A stretch of DNA of 64,000 nucleotides, taken from contig NZ_CP036287.1 of NCBI RefSeq assembly GCF_007748095.1, forward strand, positions 4,216,001-4,280,000, given 5' to 3'. The first letter of the stretch is position 1. The number at the start of each line of letters is the position of its first letter. Below, piece after piece: positions 7,483 to 16,440 of this stretch. The stretch comes from Engelhardtia mirabilis (GTDB lineage: Bacteria > Planctomycetota > UBA1135 > GCA-002686595). A program made the position numbers and the translations under genes. The notes beneath the pieces were generated by a model. The model had not been told where the DNA came from. It did not search any database and saw nothing but the letters and a program-made list of their open reading frames with translations.

Positions 7483-8883
7483 ATGGACTCTGCCCAGCCC
7501 CGCCACCTCCTGGCCCTGCTCTCTGGCGCTCTACTCCTCGGCGCGCTGCTGACCGCCCCCGCCGCGGCCATCCCCCTGGGATCCGGCGGGGCGCCGGTCG
7601 CCGCGCCCGACTTCTACACCACCGCCACCGGCGACAACCTGAGCGTCGACGCGCCCGGCGTCCTGTCGAACGACAGCGACCCCGAGAATGACACCCTCAC
7701 CGCCGTGAAGATCAGCTCGGCCGGCGCCAGCGGCAACCTGATCCTCTACTCGGACGGCTCGCTGGAGTACGAGGTCGCGACCGGCTTCGTGGGTACGGAC
7801 ACCTTCACCTACGTCGCCAACGACGGGACCCAGAACAGCGCGCCGGCGACGATCAGCTTCGAGGTCACCGGCGGCAGCGTCTTCGGACCGACGACCTACA
7901 CCAACCAGAACGCCTTCCTGGCGGCGATCAACGCCCAGGGTTGGACCGTCGAACAGGAGAGCTTCGAATCGCCCGTCTGGCCGCGCACCCCGGCCACGGC
8001 GGCGAGCGTGACCAACCTGGACGTCACCTGGACCGGCAACAACGGGACCAGCCAGGTCACGACCGGAACCGGACCGGCGATCTTCGGTCAGTACGGCTTC
8101 TTCCAACTGCCCCACGGCAGCTACACCACCGGCACCGGCTGCAACACGCCCGGCAACTGCACCGACGGCTGGATCGCCACCTCCGACACGGGCAAGTTCC
8201 GGGCCGCCGGCATCTGGATCCACTGCAACGCCGGCACGGCCGGGATCGAGGCCATCCTCGACGGCACGCACGTGGACTTCCAGGGCGCGGGCCTCCCGGC
8301 CGGCTCGACGGGCTTCTTCGGCGTCATCGACGCGAGTGGCTTCCAGACTTTCGAGATCCACGAGACCGAGGGCAAGGCCGAGGACGCGTCCTACATCTTC
8401 GCGGACCTGTTCAGCTTCGCCCGCGCGCCCGAGCCGCTCGCCATCCCCTACGGCTGTGGCGTGAACCCGGCCGGTAGCCTCACGATCCTGTCCGGCGCGC
8501 CGGTGCTGGGCACGTCGATCGAGCTCGGCATCGACAACCCCCTCGCGACCCAGTCGGCCGGCTCCCTGCCGCTGCTTGGCATCGCCGCGGCGCCTGCGCC
8601 CGGCTTCCCCTGCGGGCTGGTGCTGCCGGGCCTGGGCATGGGTGGGGCCGGCGCTCCGGGCGAGGTGCTGATCGACATCGGACCGGCTGGCGGTCTGCTC
8701 ACCCTCTACGGTTCTGCCTGGACTGGCACCGGCAGCCCCGCGTCGATCAGCGCGGCGATCCCGGCGGACAGCGCCCTCGTCGGCTTGTCGGTCTACGCCC
8801 AGGGTCTATTGCTCGACCTGGCCCCCGGCGCAGGTGTGCCCCTGGGTCTGACCGAGGCCCTGCAACTGCGCTTGGGTCTGTAG
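7483..8883 (+). CDS. secreted protein with a cadherin-like (Ig-fold) domain and planctomycete C-terminal module
   Basis: A 466-residue product. Residues about 1-29 form a Sec signal peptide ending in APAAA. Residues about 33-115 are a tandem-95/cadherin-like repeat (APDFYTTATGDNLSVDAPGV, NDSDPENDTLTAV, GTDTFTYVANDG). Residues about 120-320 are beta-rich with four cysteines (GCNTPGNC and others). The last 140 residues form a C-terminal module typical of planctomycete secreted proteins (LSGAPVLGTSIELGIDNPL through PLGLTEALQLRLG). ATG 7483 is chosen over the immediately adjacent GTG 7480. Location is extracellular or cell surface; the role is unknown. Confidence 0.8.
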   Translation: MDSAQPRHLLALLSGALLLGALLTAPAAAIPLGSGGAPVAAPDFYTTATGDNLSVDAPGVLSNDSDPENDTLTAVKISSAGASGNLILYSDGSLEYEVATGFVGTDTFTYVANDGTQNSAPATISFEVTGGSVFGPTTYTNQNAFLAAINAQGWTVEQESFESPVWPRTPATAASVTNLDVTWTGNNGTSQVTTGTGPAIFGQYGFFQLPHGSYTTGTGCNTPGNCTDGWIATSDTGKFRAAGIWIHCNAGTAGIEAILDGTHVDFQGAGLPAGSTGFFGVIDASGFQTFEIHETEGKAEDASYIFADLFSFARAPEPLAIPYGCGVNPAGSLTILSGAPVLGTSIELGIDNPLATQSAGSLPLLGIAAAPAPGFPCGLVLPGLGMGGAGAPGEVLIDIGPAGGLLTLYGSAWTGTGSPASISAAIPADSALVGLSVYAQGLLLDLAPGAGVPLGLTEALQLRLGL

Positions 8884-9116
8884 CGGTAGCCGCGATCGGC
8901 GCCAGGTTCCGCGGGGCCGGTTCAACCGATCGATGACACCAGGTCGGGGGCGCGGGATCGAGCTGTCGACAAGCCACGGCGCCTCGCGGCCACGACCCCG
9001 ATCACGCCCGACGAAGCCAGTCGGATGACGCCGACCTGCGCTATCGCGGGGACTTTGCACCGCGGATTGAAGAGCGGGACCATCGGACCCGCTCTCCGGC
9101 GCGGCAGGATGGCGCC

Positions 9117-11843
9117 ATGGATCCCCGAATCGAGGGCGCTGGCGTGCGCTTCGACGCCAAGGACCGCCCCCTGCGGCGGGAGGTGGCGCGCTTGGGCGCC
9201 CTCTTGGGCGAGTTGCTGCGCGAGCTGGCGCCGCCGGGCGTCTACGAGACCGTCGAGGCCGCGCGACTCGCGGCGCGCCGACGGCGCCGCGGGGACGCGA
9301 GCGCGGGCGCCGAGCTGGAATCGCTCTTGGGGGCCCAAGACCCGGCCACCGCGCTCGAGGTGGTGCGCGCGTTCAGCGCCTACTTCGGCGTGGTCAACAC
9401 CGCTGAGCAGACCCATCGCCTCAGGCGCCGCATGGACTACCTCACAGCCGGCATCGCCCAGCCCGGCAGCCTGCGCGCGACGGCCCTCGAGCTGCGGCGC
9501 CGCGGCACGACCCTGGAGCAGGTGCGCGAGGCCCTGGCCACGGTAGTCGTCGAGCCGGTGTTCACCGCCCACCCGACCGAGTCGGTGCGTCGCACGCTGC
9601 TGCGCAAGGACCAGCGCCTGGCCCAGGCCCTGGTCGAGCGATTCGGCGAGGCCACCCTCGATCCTGTCGCCCTGGAATCGCTCGAACAGCGCATCGCGCT
9701 CGAGATCGCCGCGGCCTGGCAGACCGACGAGCAACTCCCCGGGCGCCCCACCGTCGCCGACGAGGTGGAGCATGTGCTGTTCTTCCTCTCCGACGTGCTC
9801 TACCGGGTGATTCCCGCCTTGCACGAGGAGCTCGAGCGGGCCCTGGCCCTGGCCTACGGCGGCGAGGTGCCGGTGGTTCGACCGGTGGTGCGCTTCGGCT
9901 CCTGGGTCGGCGGCGACATGGACGGCAATCCGGCTGTCGGCGCCGACACCATCCGCGCGGCACTGGCCCGCCATCTGGAGCTCGTCCTGCGGCGCTACCG
10001 CGAAGAGCTCAAGGGCCTGCATGAGCACCTGTCCCAGTCGACCTCGCGGGTCGACGTCGACGATGCCCTGCTCGAGCGAGTGCGCGAGTACGAGGCGCTC
10101 TTGCCCGACGCGGCCGCGCGCATCCCCGAGAGCTACTTCGATCTGCCCTACCGCCGGATGCTGTGGCTGATGGACGCGCGCCTCGCGGCCAAGGGTGAGG
10201 GCGACGAGCGCGGCTACGGCCCGCCCGACGACTTCCGCGCGGACCTGGCGTTGATCGCGGGCAGTCTCGAACGACACCACGGCGCCCGCGCCGGGCTGGC
10301 CCTGGTGCGCCGCGCCCTGTGGCGCGTCGACGTGTTCGGCTTTCACCTGGCGACCCTGGACGTGCGCCAGGACGCGGCCGTGCACCGGCGGGTCGTCGGC
10401 GCGGTGCTCGGCGATGGTGAGTACGAGGGTCGCGACGTCCACGAGCGCACCGCGCGCCTCGCCGCCGCCCTGGCCGGCCCTGCCCCCGCGCCGCCTTCTG
10501 ACCCCCAGCCCGAGAGCGCGGCGACCCTCGAGGTCTTCCGCGCCCTGGCCGAGGCCCGCACGCGTTACGGCCCGCGCGCCATCGGGCCCTTCGTCGTGTC
10601 CATGGCCCAGGGTGCCGACGACGCCCTGGCAGTCCTGCTGTTGGCCCGCGTCGGCGGTTGCGAGCTCGAGGGCTCGCGCGTGCCCCTGGACATCGCCCCG
10701 CTGTTCGAGACGGTCGACGACCTGGAACGCGGCCCCGACGTGCTGCGCGCCCTGTGCGCCGACGCGACCTACGCCGCACACCTGGACGGTCGCGGGCGCA
10801 GGCAGGTGGTCATGCTGGGCTACTCCGACAGCAACAAGGACGGCGGCATCGTGGCCTCGCGCGTGGCCCTCGACCGCGCCCAGGAACGCCTGGTCGAGGC
10901 AGCGGCGGAGCTGCGGCTGGAGTTGGTGCTGTTCCACGGCCGCGGCGGCTCGGTCAGTCGCGGCGGCTCCAAGCCGCGCGCCGCCCTGCTCGCCGCCCCA
11001 CCCGGCGCCCTGGCCGGGCATGCGCGCTCCACCGAGCAAGGCGAGATCATCGGCGCCAAGTTCGGCCTGCGCGGGATCGCCACGCGCACCCTCGAGTTGA
11101 CCCTGGGCGCCCTCCTCGAGCGCACCGCCGGCGGCGACCCGGCCCAGCCGGCAACCGACGAGCAGCGCGCGATCGCGGCCACCCTGGGCCAGGCCAGCCG
11201 CGCCTGCTACCGCGCCCTGGTCCACGACGAGCCCGACTTCATCGCGCTGTTCGAGGCCATGACGCCGCTCGACGTGATCACGCGCTTGCAGATCGGCTCG
11301 CGCCCGGCGCGGCGGCGCTCGATGCGCGGCGTCCAGGACCTGCGGGCGATCCCGTGGGTCTTCGCCTGGACCCAATGTCGCTTGGTCCTTCCCGGTTGGT
11401 ACGGCGTGGGTACCGGCCTGGAAGCCGCGATCGCCGAGCACGGGCTCGACACCGTGCGCCGCGCGGCCGAACAGTGGCCCTTCCTGACGATGCTGCTCAG
11501 CGACGTCGAGATGGTCCTGGCCAAGAGCGACCTGGGTATCGCCGCGCGCTACGCCGAGCTGGCGGGCGACGTGGGCACGGCCCTGTTCCCGCGCCTGCGT
11601 GCCGAGCACGAGCGTTCGGTGGCTCAGGTCCTGGAGCTCGGCGGCGCGCGCGAGTTGCTCGAACGCGACCCGACGCTCCAACGCTCGATCCGCCTTCGCA
11701 ACCCCTATGTGGACCCCATGAGCTTCGTCCAGATCGACCTGCTGCGCCGCTGGCGGGCGGGCGGCCGCGAGGACGCCGGGCTCGAGCGGGTGTTGATCCA
11801 GACCGTGCGCGGCATCGCCCGTGGTCTGCGCAACACCGGCTGA
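9117..11843 (+). CDS. ppc: phosphoenolpyruvate carboxylase
   Basis: This 908-residue enzyme has the full length and motif order of bacterial PEPC (EC 4.1.1.31), which carboxylates PEP with bicarbonate to oxaloacetate and refills the TCA cycle. Visible landmarks: FTAHPTES with catalytic His152, GSWVGGDMDGNP near residue 262, MLGYSDSNKDGG near 563, the glycine loop FHGRGGSVSRGG with catalytic His607, IPWVFAWTQCRLVLPGWYG, and the invariant C terminus ending NTG. The start is supported by GGCAGGA (9102-9108) upstream. It is a stand-alone gene convergent with the next one, 17 bp away. Long antisense frames across it are codon-bias shadows. Confidence 0.97.
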   Translation: MDPRIEGAGVRFDAKDRPLRREVARLGALLGELLRELAPPGVYETVEAARLAARRRRRGDASAGAELESLLGAQDPATALEVVRAFSAYFGVVNTAEQTHRLRRRMDYLTAGIAQPGSLRATALELRRRGTTLEQVREALATVVVEPVFTAHPTESVRRTLLRKDQRLAQALVERFGEATLDPVALESLEQRIALEIAAAWQTDEQLPGRPTVADEVEHVLFFLSDVLYRVIPALHEELERALALAYGGEVPVVRPVVRFGSWVGGDMDGNPAVGADTIRAALARHLELVLRRYREELKGLHEHLSQSTSRVDVDDALLERVREYEALLPDAAARIPESYFDLPYRRMLWLMDARLAAKGEGDERGYGPPDDFRADLALIAGSLERHHGARAGLALVRRALWRVDVFGFHLATLDVRQDAAVHRRVVGAVLGDGEYEGRDVHERTARLAAALAGPAPAPPSDPQPESAATLEVFRALAEARTRYGPRAIGPFVVSMAQGADDALAVLLLARVGGCELEGSRVPLDIAPLFETVDDLERGPDVLRALCADATYAAHLDGRGRRQVVMLGYSDSNKDGGIVASRVALDRAQERLVEAAAELRLELVLFHGRGGSVSRGGSKPRAALLAAPPGALAGHARSTEQGEIIGAKFGLRGIATRTLELTLGALLERTAGGDPAQPATDEQRAIAATLGQASRACYRALVHDEPDFIALFEAMTPLDVITRLQIGSRPARRRSMRGVQDLRAIPWVFAWTQCRLVLPGWYGVGTGLEAAIAEHGLDTVRRAAEQWPFLTMLLSDVEMVLAKSDLGIAARYAELAGDVGTALFPRLRAEHERSVAQVLELGGARELLERDPTLQRSIRLRNPYVDPMSFVQIDLLRRWRAGGREDAGLERVLIQTVRGIARGLRNTG

Positions 11844-11860
11844 GCCCGGCGCCCGTCCGC

Positions 11861-13990
11861 TCACTCCTCGATGTCGGTCACGGTTGTCGTGGCGAAGGGC
11901 GCCAGGCCGCCCGGGACGTAGTCGTTGCTGACCCAGGTCAACTCGTCCGTGACGATCGTCTGGGCCACGGCCTGCTGGTGGTTCGGGAAGGTCCCCATGG
12001 CGTAGTGCGTCGACGTACCTCCCGATCCAGCCGCGAGGTCCACCAGCGGGCTCGCGCCGGCCTTGACCAGCAGGAGGTCGCTGTCGGAGTTGCCCGAGAA
12101 GCCACGCGAGTTGCCCACGGCGAGCAGCCCGCCGTCCGGCAGGGTCCGCACGCGGCTCAAGCTGTCGTAGAGCGGCGTGTCGTAGACGCCCACTTCGATC
12201 AGGGACTGCTCGGCGCCCAAGACCCAGATCCAGGCGTCCTCCTCCACCTGCTCGCTGCACTTGCCGACCATCGCGAAGCCGGCGCCCAGGGGCACGACGT
12301 CGTAGGCGCGATCGCGCACGGACATGCCGAAGACGGCGACTGTCCCCTGGAGCGCGCCGTGCAGGTACTCCTGGTCCGAAGCACCCGTGACCAGGTCGAC
12401 GGTGCGAGTCCAGATCGTGAAGTCCGGGTCCGGCACCAAGGCCCCGATCGAGCGGTGGCCCATGACCAGCAGCTCGCCCGAATCGGTCTCGGTCACTGCC
12501 GTGGCGCGACGTACGTTCCCGCCCTGGTCGGGCACCACGCTGCTCCACACCCGTTGCCCCTCGGCGGAGACCTTGGTGACCAGCGCGCCGGGAGTGGCGC
12601 CACTCTCGTCGTAGCGGCCGACCATCACGAGCGCGCCGTCCGAGGTCAGGATCATGTCTGCGAAGGAATCGCCCAAGTAGCCGTAGCCGAACATCTTGAC
12701 CCAGACCACCTGTCCCTGTGGGTCCACGCGCATCAGCGTGCGTCGATTGACGTTGCCGGCCACGGAGGTCGTTCCACCGAGCACGAAGTCGCCTTCCGGA
12801 AGGGTCACCACGCGCTCAGGGATGAACCAGCGCCAGTTGCCTTGCTCGTAGACCTCGACGCGCTTCGAGAAGCCGAACGACCCGCCGCCCGCGTAGTCGG
12901 CGAACCACACGCTGCTGCCGACGGCGCCGGCCAGCAGGGTCCCCGACGCGCTCGGCGTGCCGTCCGAGGGGCGCGCGCCGACCCAGTGCCAGGCATCGAT
13001 TACCTGACCCTGGCGGTCGACCTCGACCACTCCCGTGTTGCTATCGACGCCGATCACCGTGGACCAGGGGTCGCCCGGACGAGGCAGCACGAAGGTCGCT
13101 TCGTCGTAGCCGCCGAGGTCGAGGGTCTGGGCCCAACGGGGATCGTCGAGTTGGCCCGCGTCGCCGATCGCACCACCGGCGTCGGCGCCGGCGAGGGGTA
13201 GGCTGGCCAAGAGCTGCGGCGGCACGAGGAAGCCCGCGGGCAGGCTGCCGAAGGCGGCGTAGACCGCCAGGTCGCCGTCGATGGACCACCAGGGGTCGGC
13301 TGCGGGCGCGACCTGTAGGGTCACCTCCGGACCGACCAGGAATGAAGGCGACGGCACCGGGATGCCCGCCACGGCCACCTGGAACTCGACCGCGGCGAAG
13401 GCCCCCACGGTGAAGCTCGCGGCCGCGCCGCCTGTGAGTTCCGGCTTCGAAGTCAGGAGTTGGTCCGGCTGCGGCAGGGCCACGTCGAAGGCGAGTCCGG
13501 GGTCGAACTCCATCGCCGCGGAGAAGGGCGCCTCGAAGGCGGCGTCGAAGTGGGTCTGCGCGCCGATGGACCCCGAGGCGCTCAGGGCACCGAGGAAGCG
13601 CAGGGAGACGGTGACGTCGACACCGCCGACGGGAACCGTCAGCAGTAGCAGGGGCGGCAGACCCGGGTCCGTGAGCCACAGCTCGTCCACGCTCGCGGCC
13701 AGGCCGGCGTCGACACTGAAGCTGGCCAGACCGGTCACCTCGCCGCCGGCCTCGAGCACGTGCTGGCAACTCGTCGACGGGTCCCAGCTCGAGCAGACGA
13801 AGGGCACCAGGTCGAGTCCGATCTGACCCGTGAGCCGCACCTGGTCGCCATCAGTGGCGGGGTCCCCGTCGGCGTCGTAGAGCACGAAATCGTCGTAGGG
13901 GATTCGAAAGCCCTCCAGGTCCTGAGCGGCGGCGGGGGCGGCGAGGAGCAGGGAGGCCAAGGCGGCGCGGGTCGTGAGGGTGCGGGGCAT
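11861..13990 (-). CDS. secreted propeller-like protein (delta-60/PQQ-like blades), function unknown
   Basis: A 709-residue product starting at ATG 13990, which gives a signal peptide (MPRTLTTRAALASLLLAAPAAAQ) preceded by GGAG. Residues about 20-330 are an unrecognised beta-rich region with two cysteines (FVCSSWDPSTSCQ). Residues about 340-680 contain repeated blades such as TLMRVDPQGQVVWVKMFGYG, LVTKVSAEGQRVWSS and VRTLPDGGLLAVGNSRG, in the style of the delta-60/beta-propeller repeats of secreted bacterial proteins. It probably folds as a non-enzymatic surface propeller. It lies 102 bp downstream of the CheA gene on the same strand, but such a protein is not a usual chemotaxis component. Confidence 0.75.
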   Translation of the reverse strand: MPRTLTTRAALASLLLAAPAAAQDLEGFRIPYDDFVLYDADGDPATDGDQVRLTGQIGLDLVPFVCSSWDPSTSCQHVLEAGGEVTGLASFSVDAGLAASVDELWLTDPGLPPLLLLTVPVGGVDVTVSLRFLGALSASGSIGAQTHFDAAFEAPFSAAMEFDPGLAFDVALPQPDQLLTSKPELTGGAAASFTVGAFAAVEFQVAVAGIPVPSPSFLVGPEVTLQVAPAADPWWSIDGDLAVYAAFGSLPAGFLVPPQLLASLPLAGADAGGAIGDAGQLDDPRWAQTLDLGGYDEATFVLPRPGDPWSTVIGVDSNTGVVEVDRQGQVIDAWHWVGARPSDGTPSASGTLLAGAVGSSVWFADYAGGGSFGFSKRVEVYEQGNWRWFIPERVVTLPEGDFVLGGTTSVAGNVNRRTLMRVDPQGQVVWVKMFGYGYLGDSFADMILTSDGALVMVGRYDESGATPGALVTKVSAEGQRVWSSVVPDQGGNVRRATAVTETDSGELLVMGHRSIGALVPDPDFTIWTRTVDLVTGASDQEYLHGALQGTVAVFGMSVRDRAYDVVPLGAGFAMVGKCSEQVEEDAWIWVLGAEQSLIEVGVYDTPLYDSLSRVRTLPDGGLLAVGNSRGFSGNSDSDLLLVKAGASPLVDLAAGSGGTSTHYAMGTFPNHQQAVAQTIVTDELTWVSNDYVPGGLAPFATTTVTDIEE

Positions 13991-14092
13991 GTGATGACTC
14001 CGGAAGGGGGTTCGCTCCCGGGCAGAGCCCTTTCCCGCGAGGGCGCACGCGATTCTTCGAGCAGCGCGCCGTGGCGGGCCGACGGCCCCCAC

Positions 14093-15928
14093 TCAGGCCG
14101 CCGACCGACGGACCAGGAACTGGTCCAGCTTCTCGACCGTGACCATGAACCCGATGCAGCCGTTCCCGAGCACGAAGGCGCCGCTCACGATCGGATCCTC
14201 CTTGAGCCAACTGCCCGTGGAGACGACCAGGGCCTTCTGCCAGCCGATGACGTCGTCCACGCGCAGGACGAACTTCCGCTCGGTGCGATCGTGCAGCAGG
14301 ATGGCCGTGCCCACGAAGGCGTCGTCGGGACCGAAACGACGTCTCCCGGACAGGCCCTCCAGCTCCACGATCGGCACGCTCGTGTCATCCAGGTGTGCCG
14401 TCCTCGCGCCCGAGGGCAGGAAGGACGTCTTGACGCCCTCCCACGGGAAGAACTTGAGCACCGACTTCGACGGAAGCATGTAGACCACCTGGCCCACGCG
14501 CGCCGCGAGCCCCTCCACCACCGGGGAACCCAGCTTGGGCAACTCGAGGACGAAGGTCGTTCCCTCGCCTTCCTTGGTGGAAGCGCGGACCCGCCCTCCC
14601 TCGCTGCGCAGGGCGGAGAGGACGACGTCCATGCCGACGCCCCGGCCCGAGAGGTCGGTGGCCTTCTCCTTGGTCGACAGCCCGGGGTGGTAGATGAGCT
14701 CGATGCGCTCCGTCTCCGTGAGCGTCGCGGCCCGCGCCTGGGTGATGACCCCCTGTCGAATCGCCTTGTCGGTCACTGCGCCCAGGTTGATCCCACGACC
14801 GTCGTCGCGGATCGAGATCTCGATCGTCTCCTCCTCCTCGGAGATGCAGAGTTCGATCGTGGCTTCCTCGCGCTTGCCGGCGGCCCTGCGATCCTCGGGT
14901 GCTTCGATGCCGTGGTCGATGCTGTTGCGGATCATGTGGACCAGGGGATCGCCCAGGATCTCGATGATCCGCTTGTCGAGCTTGCGCTCGTCGCCGGTCT
15001 TGACGAACCGAATCCGCTTGCCACTCGAGCGGCACAGCTCCCGCACGAGCCGGTCCAGGGGTCTGGTCAACTGCATCGCCGAGACCATCCGGATCTTGTG
15101 CATCTGCTCGTAGAGCCGATCCATGACCCCGTCGAAGTCCCTGGCGATTCCGAGCACAGCCCCCTTGTTGGCGGCGCTGCTCGACTCGCTGAGCGCTTCG
15201 TGGATCCAGTACTTCAGGCGCTCATCGATGCTGTAGAGCTCTCCCGCCAGGACCATCAGCCTGTCGAACTGCTCGATGCCGACCCGCAGGGTGATCGAGG
15301 GCGGGCCATTGACCTGCGCCGCGGCCGAGGTTGGCGCCTCCTCGGTGGGCGCCTCCTGCTTTGCCCCCGCCTTCGTGGTCTCGGCCTGCCCAGCGCCCTC
15401 GGGGCTCGAGTTGCCCCCATCGAGCAAGGCCGCCAACTCGCGCAACTTGGGATGGTTGCGTAGATGGTCGTCGGACTGGGCAGCCTCGAGCCAGGCCCGA
15501 AGGGCATCCGGGAGGGATCCTGCGTCCTTGGCGAAACAGGCCTCGAGGGCCGCACGACAGTCCTCCTGCAGCTCTCCGAACGGTTCGGCACCCGTCTCGG
15601 GATCGATGCCCTGCAACAGCGCCAGGAGTGCATCCGTGGATTGCACGAGGACGGCGATGCGCTCGCTCGTGACGTCCAGCTTGCCTTCGCGCAAGCTGTT
15701 GAGCCCCTCCTCGATCTCGTGCGCGAACGCAGGCACCACCGTCAGCCCGGCCATGCCGGAGTTGCCCTTGATGGTGTGGAAGCTGCGGAAGATCTGGTTG
15801 ATCAGGGACGAGTCGTCGGGACGCTCCTCGAGCTCCCGCAAGAGCGGGTCGATTCCATCGAGAATCTCCAGGCTGTCGACGACGACAGCCTGGAGCATCT
15901 CGAGATCGAGGGGTGACGACTCACTCAC
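14093..15928 (-). CDS. CheA-type hybrid-less chemotaxis histidine kinase
   Basis: A 611-residue CheA-like kinase starting with GTG 15928. Domain order: an N-terminal Hpt domain with the phosphorylated His51 in RSFHTIKGNSGM, an Ala/Glu-rich linker (about 120-200), a P3 dimerisation helix pair, and a P4 HATPase domain with N box (MIRNSIDHGIEAPEDR), G1 box (DDGRGINLG) and G2 box (GRGVGMDVV). It ends with a P5 CheW-like domain (about 460-605) that docks receptors and CheW. There is no P2 CheY/CheB-docking domain and no receiver. No che genes, MCP or flagellar genes flank it, so it may serve a non-flagellar CheA pathway (alternative cellular function or pili); this is inference. Confidence 0.92.
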   Translation of the reverse strand: MSESSPLDLEMLQAVVVDSLEILDGIDPLLRELEERPDDSSLINQIFRSFHTIKGNSGMAGLTVVPAFAHEIEEGLNSLREGKLDVTSERIAVLVQSTDALLALLQGIDPETGAEPFGELQEDCRAALEACFAKDAGSLPDALRAWLEAAQSDDHLRNHPKLRELAALLDGGNSSPEGAGQAETTKAGAKQEAPTEEAPTSAAAQVNGPPSITLRVGIEQFDRLMVLAGELYSIDERLKYWIHEALSESSSAANKGAVLGIARDFDGVMDRLYEQMHKIRMVSAMQLTRPLDRLVRELCRSSGKRIRFVKTGDERKLDKRIIEILGDPLVHMIRNSIDHGIEAPEDRRAAGKREEATIELCISEEEETIEISIRDDGRGINLGAVTDKAIRQGVITQARAATLTETERIELIYHPGLSTKEKATDLSGRGVGMDVVLSALRSEGGRVRASTKEGEGTTFVLELPKLGSPVVEGLAARVGQVVYMLPSKSVLKFFPWEGVKTSFLPSGARTAHLDDTSVPIVELEGLSGRRRFGPDDAFVGTAILLHDRTERKFVLRVDDVIGWQKALVVSTGSWLKEDPIVSGAFVLGNGCIGFMVTVEKLDQFLVRRSAA

Positions 15929-16440
15929 GTTTTCCCCGAGGTCGGTGGGTAAGGGTGCAGGGGGATCATCCGCGGTGGCAGGGGCTGAAGGGCCCGCGAC
16001 CGCGGTCTCGATCGACCGTCGGGAGGTGTCGCCATTCGGCCGTCAACGGCTCCAAACCCAACTTGTCTCGGCAGCGGAATCCTCGACATCTCCAGAGAAG
16101 CTCACCGGGTATTCACCACTCCAGAGAAGCGATTTGACTTGGGCCCAGAGCCTGATATCGAGGCAGACCGACGCTTCGATTTGTTGCTCCGATGCCCGAG
16201 GCCGCGCGCCCTCTGGGACCTTCGTGAATCAATGCCCACGACAGCGGACGGGTAGGGCCCTCGGGCGCGAAGGGAGGGCGCGACGGCACCCGAGTCGGCT
16301 CGTGGCCAGGAGGTACCGAGGCCGGGTTCCAATCGGACTCGAGCCACTCTGTCGAGATGTGTGCATCCGCGCAGGGGCCCGCTCCGTAACGGCCGGTGTC
16401 ACCCCCGCCCCCCCAAACCCGAGCCGCCCCTCAGAGATCG
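15929..16440. other. 512-bp divergent intergenic region
   Basis: This separates the minus-strand CheA gene from the plus-strand beta-helix gene and should hold both promoters. I see no clear sigma70 boxes and no credible gene. The only notable element is a 12-bp direct repeat CTCCAGAGAAGC at 16090-16101 and 16120-16131, spaced 30 bp start to start (about three helical turns), which could be a regulator-binding site upstream of CheA. This stretch is less GC-rich than its neighbours around 16050-16190. Confidence 0.5.

Noticed and set aside
8922..12548. 1208-codon minus-strand open frame opposite phosphoenolpyruvate carboxylase
   Set aside because: High-GC codon bias in ppc leaves the antisense frame open. 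The translation is Arg/Gly/Ala-rich with no recognisable domains, and ppc matches its family throughout.
10658..13201. 847-codon plus-strand frame across the end of ppc and the opposite gene
   Set aside because: It overlaps two well-supported genes, is Arg/Pro-rich and low in complexity, and has no family resemblance.
16090..16131. Two 12-bp CTCCAGAGAAGC repeats as the start of a CRISPR array
   Set aside because: Only two short repeats with a single 18-bp gap and no cas genes; kept only as a possible regulator site.
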